DNA of 64,000 nt, taken from positions 23,897 to 87,896 of the forward strand of contig QGON01000065.1 in the NCBI GenBank assembly GCA_003660235.1, written 5' to 3'. This document shows positions 30,350-39,900 of this stretch, one piece after another (position 1 is the first letter of the stretch; each line of letters starts with the position of its first letter). The notes beneath the pieces were generated by a model that worked only from the letters and a program-made list of their open reading frames with translations, did no database searches and was not told where the DNA came from. The DNA is from a bacterium endosymbiont of Escarpia laminata (GTDB lineage Bacteria; Pseudomonadota; Gammaproteobacteria; Chromatiales; Chromatiaceae). The position numbers were made by a program, and so were the translations under genes.

Positions 30350-31276
30350 ATGACCCTAAATGAACTCCGATACATCGTAGCTGTTGCTCGTGAGCGTCAC
30401 TTTGGGCGTGCTGCGGAAGCCTGTTTTGTCAGCCAACCTACCTTGAGCGTGGCAGTGAAAAAGCTGGAGGCCGATCTGGGCGTCAGTCTGTTTGAACGTG
30501 GTCAGGGTGAAGTTACACTGACACCGGCGGGTGAACGCATCGTTGTTCAGGCTCAGAAGGTGCTGGAGGAGGCTGGTTTCATCCGAACCCTGGCAATGCA
30601 GAGTAAAGATCAACTGGTGGATCCCTTACGGGTCGGTGCCATCTACACCATTGGTCCCTATCTTTTTCCCCATCTGATTCCGGAACTGACCCGGCGGGTC
30701 TCCAGGATGCCGCTGGTCATTCGGGAAAACTTCACCGCAGTGCTGTCAGAGCAGCTGAAGCAGGGTGAATTGGATGTGGTTATCATCTCGCTTCCCTATG
30801 ATGAGCCGGGCATCCAGACCCGGCCACTCTATGATGAGCCCTTCTCCGTGCTACTGCCCGTAGCGCATCGGCTGACTGAGTTGGATGCCATCTCCACCGC
30901 TGATCTCAGCAAGGAGAGTGTGCTCCTGTTGGGTGATGGGCACTGCTTCCGCGATCAGGTGCTGCAGGTCTGCCCGGGCTGTCTGCAGTCCAGTTCCAGT
31001 GAAGGCAGCCTGCAACGCAATCTGGAAGGGGGCTCTTTGGAGACCATCCGCTACATGGTCGCTGGTGGTATCGGGATAACCGTGTTGCCGGATACAGCGA
31101 TCAACCCAAATCCTTCGTCGGAGGAATTGGTCACTACCCGCCCCTTCAAGGGAGATCCCCCCTATCGCCGGGTCGCCCTTGCCTGGCGCAAGAGTTTCCC
31201 CCGTCCCAAAGCTGTCGATCTGCTCTGGGAGACGATACGGGCCTGCCCGATTCAAGGCATTTCTCTGGTCGATTAG
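30350..31276 (+). CDS. oxyR: LysR-family hydrogen peroxide sensor OxyR
   Basis: LysR HTH 'RHFGRAAEACFVSQPTLSVAVKKLE'; redox motif 'GHCFRDQVLQVC'. Confidence 0.93.
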   Translation: MTLNELRYIVAVARERHFGRAAEACFVSQPTLSVAVKKLEADLGVSLFERGQGEVTLTPAGERIVVQAQKVLEEAGFIRTLAMQSKDQLVDPLRVGAIYTIGPYLFPHLIPELTRRVSRMPLVIRENFTAVLSEQLKQGELDVVIISLPYDEPGIQTRPLYDEPFSVLLPVAHRLTELDAISTADLSKESVLLLGDGHCFRDQVLQVCPGCLQSSSSEGSLQRNLEGGSLETIRYMVAGGIGITVLPDTAINPNPSSEELVTTRPFKGDPPYRRVALAWRKSFPRPKAVDLLWETIRACPIQGISLVD

Positions 31277-31448
31277 TCGTTCCTGCAACCGCAACCCTCA
31301 CCAGAAATCCGGCGGGTGCAGGCTGGTTCAAGCGCCGCGGAACCGGCAACTTCTGCGCCCTGTGGATTTGAAAAATCGGAGATCACTTTTCATTTTGTGA
31401 ACTGAGTCACAAAAAACCACCACTGGATAGGATTTTTTTTCCCTCGCT

Positions 31449-31700
31449 GCCAGCCATGGAGAGCGAAGCGAAGGCTGGTAGTCCCCGGTAGCCGCGAGGC
31501 CGCACTGCTTACCCGGCGTGCCTTGCGCCAGAGGGGAAGCAAAGTAGGCATCCGAGCGCGGCGTCCAGTCATCGGGAGCTGGCAACGGAGCGGCAACGAG
31601 CTTGCGAGGTTGTCGCGTAGTGCCAGTGACCGGGACGGCCGGGGCACAAACAGGTTGTCGAAGGCCGAGTCGATTTTGGGGACTGGGATGTCCCAAAATC
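31449..31700. other. Structured non-coding region of unknown function
   Basis: Several hairpins, e.g. gattttggg (31672-31680)/cccaaaatc (31692-31700) and gcggcaac/gttgtcgc around 31591-31616. Confidence 0.35.
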
Positions 31701-31795
31701 TATCACGAGGTCGAAGACTCACTTGTTCTGTGTTATCTATTCCACCGCGAACCGGGAACGTTCGCCAGACAGGGATTTGATGCAGCGTCATCAAC

Positions 31796-33358
31796 ATGAA
31801 AAAACAGTACATGGACAGTATGAAAAAGAACAATATCGGACTGGATATTTTGGCCCTGCTTGCCGGCGTGGTTTTGGTTTTTGCCTTCGCCCCCTTTCAT
31901 CTGCCGTGGCTGGCGCTGGTCTCCTTTGCTGCTCTGTTTCTGATCTGGAGCCGTTCAACACCCCTACGTGCCGCATGGCGCGGTTTTCTCTTCGGTTTGG
32001 CCTTCTACAGTGTGGGATTCCATTGGCTCTTCAGCACACTGGGTGGGGTTGACGAGAGCTTTCTGCCGATACTCACGGTTGTCATGGCTGGTGTGGTCTT
32101 GATGAACATCTGTCTTCCCGGGGTTTGCGGTTACATCCATGTCAACCTGAGCCGACAAAGATCACCTCTGATTTCTGTTCTGCTGTTTGCCTCGGTCTGG
32201 ACACTTGGTGAGTGGGTCAGAACCTGGTGGATGAGCGGTTTTCCCCACTATATGGCGGGTTACGGCTTTATCGATACTCCGCTGGCGGGGTTTGCCCCAT
32301 ACATTGGCGTTCTAGGTCTAACTTTTTTTGTTTTACTGGCGGGTGGTTTGCTGGCGTTGGTGTTGGCCGGTCCGGGGAAAAAGATGAGGCTGCCGGCATC
32401 AGCTGCACTATTGTCGCTGTTCCTGTCAGGAACAGTTTTGGGTCATCTGGAATGGACTCAGCCAATCTCCCAACCGCTTGAAGTGCGTCTGATACATGGA
32501 AATCAGGATGAGGAGCGGAAGTTTCGGCGCTACAAGGTGATCGATACCATCGAACGTTATCTGGCGATGAGCCAGGTGGAACCTCGTCCGGATCTTGTAT
32601 TGTGGCATGAGTCCTCAGTGGCCTACGACCTGAAGGGCGTCTACCGTTTTCTGGATGAGCAGGTGGAGAGCTTGCGTGCAGCGGGAACAGAGCTGTTGCT
32701 GGGCAGCTATATCGAACGTGACGGCAAATCCTATAACGCCCTGTTTGTCGGCGCGGAACCAAAACTTCGCTATTTAAAACGTCACCTGATCCCTTTTGGT
32801 GAGTTTACCCCCGATATCCCGCTTTTGAGCGATATGGGAGATATGCCCAATGTCGAAATGGACTCTCTGACAAGTGGTCCGCCAGAGCAGGGGCTACTGG
32901 AGGTAAAAGGTGTGCCACTGGCCAGTTCCATCTGTTTTGAAAACCACTTCGGCAACGAATTACGGCACGACTGGAAAGATGCGCAGCTACTTGTGCATGT
33001 GAGCGATGTGAGTTGGTTCGAAGAGACGTGGTTACCGGAGCAGGCCCTGCAGATAGCCAGAATGCGGGCGTTGGAGAGCGGCAAGCCCATGCTGCATGCC
33101 ACCAATAAGGGGATTAGTGCCATTATTGGCCCTCGCGGCGAACTCGTTGAGACCCGAAGCGGGGGAGAGAGCTGGTTCGACGGCAGCATCCAGCCTAGGC
33201 GTGGTCAGACCCCTTATGCGGTCTGGGGTGAGTGGCCTCTGCTGCTATTGATGTTCACTCTCCTGTTGCTCGCACTGGCGGCAAAGATACGGATTTTTCG
33301 ATTTACGTCATTTTCAACGCATAGAACTTCGATGCCTATTGCGTCGACGGTTGAATGA
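31796..33358 (+). CDS. Apolipoprotein N-acyltransferase (Lnt)-like protein
   Basis: Multi-TM N-terminus; nitrilase-fold motifs 'WHESSVAY', 'LKRHLIPFGEFTP', 'SSICFENHFGNEL' keeping Glu/Lys/Cys positions. Confidence 0.85.
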   Translation: MKKQYMDSMKKNNIGLDILALLAGVVLVFAFAPFHLPWLALVSFAALFLIWSRSTPLRAAWRGFLFGLAFYSVGFHWLFSTLGGVDESFLPILTVVMAGVVLMNICLPGVCGYIHVNLSRQRSPLISVLLFASVWTLGEWVRTWWMSGFPHYMAGYGFIDTPLAGFAPYIGVLGLTFFVLLAGGLLALVLAGPGKKMRLPASAALLSLFLSGTVLGHLEWTQPISQPLEVRLIHGNQDEERKFRRYKVIDTIERYLAMSQVEPRPDLVLWHESSVAYDLKGVYRFLDEQVESLRAAGTELLLGSYIERDGKSYNALFVGAEPKLRYLKRHLIPFGEFTPDIPLLSDMGDMPNVEMDSLTSGPPEQGLLEVKGVPLASSICFENHFGNELRHDWKDAQLLVHVSDVSWFEETWLPEQALQIARMRALESGKPMLHATNKGISAIIGPRGELVETRSGGESWFDGSIQPRRGQTPYAVWGEWPLLLLMFTLLLLALAAKIRIFRFTSFSTHRTSMPIASTVE

Positions 33359-33382
33359 ATAAACAAAAATGGAAAACAGAGA

Positions 33383-33955
33383 ATGAAGAAACCCATCGTA
33401 ATTTTTGGGGCGAGTGTTATCTCAGTTATGGCGGTGTTAGTTGTCGCAATGAATACCGGTGAGATTGAGCCGGTGTCAGTTGACGAAACGGTCTCACTGC
33501 AGGAACGAACATTACGCAATGTGGTAAAGGATTTTCTGCAGATTGAGGATGATGCACCTGAAGGTCCGGCCAGTGAACTTGCTGTGGGTGAACTGCGAAA
33601 AGAGCGAGACCGCCTGGTGGTGAATGACGCACTACCCCCCGCGGCGGAAACGTTGCGAATATCGGTGGAAGAGATGCGGCTGGAGGTTGAACGGATCAAC
33701 CAGGAAGCGGACGAAGCGGCAGGCCGGGTGGGTGGCATGGATGTTTCCAGCAAAGAGACCGAACGATTGCTTGCCGCAGCGGATCTTCTGATTGCGGAGG
33801 TTAGCCTGAAGTACGGCATTACCCAGGATGAAATCTCCGCGTTGACAAACATGCAGCCCGAGACAACCGACCCTGAACTGATCGAACTGAATAGTAAACT
33901 CGAACAACTCGATGATGAGATGATCGAACTGGAACGCCGTGCCGGCAGTTTCTGA
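33383..33955 (+). CDS. Membrane-anchored/exported coiled-coil hypothetical protein
   Basis: N-terminal TM 'IVIFGASVISVMAVLVVAM' then heptad-rich acidic helices. Confidence 0.65.
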   Translation: MKKPIVIFGASVISVMAVLVVAMNTGEIEPVSVDETVSLQERTLRNVVKDFLQIEDDAPEGPASELAVGELRKERDRLVVNDALPPAAETLRISVEEMRLEVERINQEADEAAGRVGGMDVSSKETERLLAAADLLIAEVSLKYGITQDEISALTNMQPETTDPELIELNSKLEQLDDEMIELERRAGSF

Positions 33956-33993
33956 TAACGAATAAAAAACACTAAATTAAGGGAATTTAACTC

Positions 33994-36900
33994 ATGGATA
34001 TGAGGCTTGCGGCCAGGTTTTCTGGTGTTTTCTGCGCATCATTGATTTTTCTTTCAAACGCGGCAGCCAATAGCGGGCTGGTCGGCTCCCTGGAGGGCGA
34101 GGCCCAAGTCAATCAGGGTACCCTCGACTACACGTTGCCGGTTGATCTGCCGGAAGGGCCGAATGGACTGGCGCCGGGATTGTCGATCAGCTACAGCCCG
34201 CGTAATCCCAATGGTGTCCTGGGTATCGGTTTCAAACTGACTGGTGAGTCCGCCATTACCCGCTGCCCGGCCAACAAGGAGATCGACGGTGAACGGGGCG
34301 GTGTGGGATTTGATAACAGGGATCGCTACTGTCTCGACGGACAGCGGCTGATCGCCATAGCGGGTCAGGATGGCGAAGACGGCACTGAATACCGCACCGT
34401 TGCCGAGAGTTACGCACGAATCGAATCCCACGGCTCGTTGGGCAGTGGGCCGAAGCGCTGGACGGTTTGGAGCAAGCAGGGTTATATCCTTGAGTACGGA
34501 GACTCATCAAATACGCGAACCTCTGCAGCCGGGAGGGATGAAGCTGCCGCCTGGAAACTCAGTAGTCGGCGTGACCGTTTTGATAATCGGGTTCAATACC
34601 ATTACCGCAAAGATGGAGGGCTGAGTGTCCCAGATTTTATCGAGTACAGCGTGCATCGGGTCGAGTTTGAATATGAGACCCGTCCTGACAACCTCAGCGC
34701 CTATCAGTTTGGTGAAAGACGCGATCTGAACCTGCGCCTCGCTTCGCTGAATATTTACAGTAATGAAGAGAAGTTGAGAGCGTACCGTTTCAGCTACGAG
34801 ATCGACGAAACACTGCCCTTCAGCCGTATCAGCGCCATCCAGCTCTGTGATGGCCTGGGTGAGTGCAGTCCTGCTACGCGGTTTGAGTGGAATGAAAATA
34901 CCGGTTTCGACTTTTTCAACGATCCCTCTATTCTGACCGGCAATACCTTCTCATCCTTTGCCCTGGGAGACCTAAACCAGGACGGACTGACTGATCTCTG
35001 TTATCTCAATCATGGACTCTATTGTGGACTGAGCAATGGGGATCATCCAGTTGGATACACGAAATGGGCGGACCGGCTTGATGCAAAACATTGGCATAAG
35101 CCAAAAATCTCTGGAACTTTAATGTTGCTGGATCTCAACGGCGACATGAAGGCCGATTACTGCATCCAGGATGATTTCGGCATCATGTGCGGCTTGAGTG
35201 ATGGTCAGAGGTTCAACAATAGTCACTACTGGACCAAGTCGTTCAGTCGCAAGGATACCCTGCGTTTTTCCGATATCAACAGTGACGGATATGTGGATAT
35301 CTGCGCTTTTGGCAGCGATGGCGTCACCTGTGTACTGAATCGAGATGGTAAAAGGTTCGGGCCGCCCGTGACACTCTCAGAGAGTGGCTGGCCCGCTGGC
35401 AGTGACGATATCAAGAACAACACCCTGAATTTTAGTGACATCAATGGCGACAGCCTTATCGATATCTGTGGCGCAGATAACCAGGGTTTTCGTTGCGCCC
35501 TCGGTCTGGGGGTCGATGCGGATGATCTGCCGCTGTTTGGCGGGAAAGAGATATGGTCAGCGGAATTTGGCCGCCAGTGGGCGAGCAAAAGCTTTGCCGG
35601 TACCTTTCGTTATGGCGATCTCAATGCGGATGGTCTCTCGGATATCTGCTTTCGTCAGTCGCGCAACTACTCCTGCGCCATCAATACCGGAAAGGCCTTT
35701 ACGCCACTCAAAAAATGGGCGGACGTTACCTATGAGTGGGGAACGGACGATGATCTGGAGAAGAACCATAACGACAACAGTCTGAATCTGCTCGACATCA
35801 ATGTGGATGGACGAGCAGATGTCTGTACCGGTTCCGGGAGCGAAGCCTTCAGTTGTGCGTTGAACAATGGTGAAGGCTTCGATGCCATGCGCAAGTATGC
35901 CAGTCTGAAGCCGAGTGTGGACGTCATGACTTTGTACGACGGCACCAAGGTCATGCCGAAAGAGAACCCGTTGCGTATGACCGATATCAACAACGATGGT
36001 TCGCCGGATGTCTGTTACCGGAGTTACAAGGGCATCAACTGCACCATCGGCACTGACAACAAGGCCAGTCTGCTGGCAGCGGTTACCACAGGATATGGAG
36101 CCCGCACGGAATTCGAATATGGCCGCCTGAGTGACGAGGATCTTTACGACCGTTATGAGGATGCAGTAGCGCCCGTATTTGATATGCGGGGCGTTACCAG
36201 GGTCGTGCGCAGTATATCCTCCTCCGATGGCATCGGCGGCATGAACCGCATCAGTTACCACTATGCCGGGCTGAAGACCCACAAAGATGACGGCAGTCTT
36301 GGGTTTGCCGAAGTCAGCAGCCATAACCTCACTAGCAACAGAAAACATATCACCCGCTACTATCAGCTTGGTGATTTCAGCGGCCGGGTGCGGGAGATAG
36401 AAGAGCTTGTTGGTGATGTGGTCATCCTCAGGAACAGGTTGACCTATCGCGAAATGCCGATGGTCTACGATAATGTCGTCAGCGTACAGCCCCATACCCA
36501 AGTGCTAGAGCATTATGAAATTGACGGCAGTCACATCAAAACCGAACAGACCAACCATGCGGAGTACGATGAATATGGCAATGTGCTGCGGATGGTGGTG
36601 GAGATCAACGGGGCAAATGGCGATTTTGTCAGAAAGGAGACCAGTAGTGTCTACCGCAACGATGAGTCTGCCTGGCTGATCGGAAAGCCGCTCAACGTGG
36701 AGGTTACCCACTCCACCCGTGACGGTACGCTGACTCGCTCGACCGGTTTTGATTACGATCACGTCACCGGCGCATTGCGCAGGGAGGTTATCGAACCGGG
36801 CAGCAGTCTCAGTCTGACCAGTGAGTTTGAATACGACGAATATGGTAACCGCATCAGCAGCGTCTTGAGCGGACAGGGTGTGCAACCGCGCCACTCAGCT

Positions 36901-39900
36901 GCAACCTATGATGGATCTGGACGTTTCCCTATCAATCGTGCCAATGCCCTGGGTCACCGGGAAACCATTGAATACGACCCGCATTGCGGCCTGCCAGTCA
37001 GACAGACCGGTCCCAACGGCATCAGCACACGCTGGAGTTACGATAGTCTCTGCCGTAAAACAATGGAACGCCGCGCCGATGGCACAGAGACCCACTGGGA
37101 CTACGAGTGGAGTGATGGCGCCAACGCCAGCCTTATCTTTGATGACTTCAGCGGCTACAAAATCACTGAGAGCGCCACAGGTGCACCACCCAAGACCGTC
37201 TACTACGATGCCCTGAACCGTGAGGTGAGAAACGTCACCCGCGGCTTCAACGGCAAGAATGTTTACCAGGACAAACAGTACAACGCAAAGGGGCAGATCA
37301 TCGCCGCCACCCTGCCCTATTTTGAGGGCGAGTTCCCCGGCGCGAACTCATATTGGGTCACCAGTGAGTACGACGAGATGGGCCGGGTGGTGGTGCAGAA
37401 CAGACCCTCCGAGACGGGCCATATTCCAACCTACTATAGCTACCAGGGGCTGACTACTACTGTGATCGACCCGGAAGGTCGCGCAAGGGTGGTAACTAAA
37501 AACCTGCTGGAAAAAGATGCGCAGGTGGTCGAGGCAGGCATATCCACCATTACCTACACCTACGACCCCATCGGCAACCTGATCGCAACAGACACCAACG
37601 GATTCATCATCCGCAACCGCTATGACAACCGTGGCAACAAGGTCTCTATGGATGATCCCTCAATGGGACATTGGACGTATCGCTACAACGTCTATGGTGA
37701 ATTATTACGGCAGCGGGATGCCAAGGGGCATGTGGTCAAACAATCCCACGATTTGCTTGGTCGTTTGGTTAGGCGTGAAACCACCGAAGGTGTCGCAACC
37801 TGGGAGTACGACACAGCGGAAAACGGCATCAGTAAACTCGCCAGAACCACATCACCCGGCAACAGCCGTACGTTCGAATACGATACCCTTGGCCGTGCTG
37901 TCTCCACCGAGACAAAAATAGGAGAGAAAAGCTTTACCAAACAGGTCGCCTACGATGCCCAATCCCGTCCCTTCAAAGAGACATTTCCTGACGGTATAGA
38001 GATCGAACGGGTCTACAACCAAGACGGCTATCTAAAAACCGTGCGCATGCCGAAAAAACAGGTGTGGGATTATGACTATATACGGCTTGAAGAGTCGCTG
38101 AGCGCTTTTGCAAAAGAGATTTTTGCACTACAAGACCGCATGATGACCTATGAAAAAGAGGCAATGGCGCTCTATGAAAAGGCGGATAAGCTGCGTGCTG
38201 TTGAGCAGCTTGCTCTGCAAAAATCGCAAGATGTTTCTGCAGATGTACAAAGGCTGGAAGTGCTCGCGAAAAACCTCTCAACAGAAGCTGAAGATAATCG
38301 ACAGAAAGCGGCTTACTACCGTCAGGAGGCGAATAAATATACCAGGGCCTATGGCAATATCTACTTTAACTATATTGGTTCATCAGGTGGCAGGGCACGG
38401 TATCGCTATACCTACTGCAATGACTACAACTGGAAAGGGGAGTGTGTGGGGCATGGGCATCATGATGTCCAGGTACCGGTTGCAGTTTTTCCAAACAAAG
38501 AATGTACGGTAATCACAATAAATTGGAAAGGGGGTGTGCTTACGCCGCGTATTTGCGCAGGTGGTCCTCCAACGAATATCAATTTTGGTAGATATTTTAG
38601 GGGCAAATCTACAAATGCTTCAACTCGTGCCACGATGTTGACAAATCAGGCTAAAGATAATCAGCGGGAAGCTGAGGTAAAGCGACAGCTTGAGGCTCAA
38701 TACAGAGAAGAAGCCAGCAGGGCAAAAGCACTGGCTACGAGCTACTATGCACAAGCGAAAGAGCAGATGCAATTCTTGTCTGAAGTCACCACAAAATTGG
38801 AAGACTATCAAACTGCATCAGATACCATCCAGCGTCAACTCGACGGGTACAACAACAATGAGGGGTACGTCACCCTCTGGTCAGCCACCAGCCGTGACGC
38901 ATCCGGTCGTCTGAAAGGCGAATTCACTGGCAACGGCTACCTGACTCAACGCATCTTCGATCCCTATAGCGGCCGTCTCAAGGAGATCAAAACCGGCGTC
39001 GCAGAGAACGACCCGATCCGCAACCTGCACTACAGCTACGACAACGCCAACAACGTTACCCAGCGAGACGACCGGGTCAACGGCATCAGCGAGAGCTACC
39101 AGTATGATAGTCTCGACCGCCTGCAACAGGCTGGCTACTACGATGCTGCTACCGGTGTAAGCGACAGTCTCAGCTATAGCTACGACATCAACGGTAACAT
39201 CCTGCACAAATCCAACACAGGAACCATGTCGTATGATCAGGGCAACCGCATCCTCACGCTGAACCGCAACAACGGTACCTACGAAGACTATACTTACGAC
39301 GCCAACGGAAACATGGTCAGCGGCAGCGGACGTGAGATCGAATGGACCTCTTTCAACAAACCGTCGAGGATCAAGACAAAAGAGGCCGATGTCAGATTTG
39401 AATACGGACCTGACAACAATCGTGTCACCAAACAGAGCCTCGACAAAAACGGCCAGGAGACCACTTGGTACATCGGCAAAGGCTACGAGTTGATCACCTC
39501 CGTAGACATGGATGGCAACCACCTCGAGCGTAAAAAACACTTCATTTACGCCGATGGCGAAGTTATCGCAATCCAGGTCAGGACCATCGAAAACGGCCAG
39601 AAGCAGGCGGATCAGACTCGCTATTTGCACAAAGATGCGTTGGGCAGCGTCGACACCATCACCGACTCCCACGGCGCAATCATCGCCCGCATGGGTTATA
39701 CCCCCTTCGGCCAGCGCAGGGCGGTAAATGGACAAGAGATCGACCAGTCGTTCCAGCGCAAACTGACCAACCGGGGCTACACCGGCCACGAACAGATCGA
39801 CAACATCGGTCTGATCCACATGAACGCCCGGCTCTACGACCCCGAGATAGGCCGATTCCTTTCAGCGGACATCTACATCCAGGAACCCGGCCTGTCGCAG

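Noticed and set aside
31390-31833. 147-aa minus-strand ORF in the oxyR to Lnt-like gap
   Set aside because: Overlaps the Lnt-like start and hairpin-rich sequence; composition is not protein-like.
34960-36060. Regularly spaced repeats that could look like a repeat array
   Set aside because: Repetition is at protein level (DxNxDG blades) within an intact ORF; DNA copies are divergent, so not CRISPR or a satellite.
38881-39819. 312-aa minus-strand ORF within the RHS gene
   Set aside because: Valine-rich shadow translation of RHS/YD repeats; no independent support.
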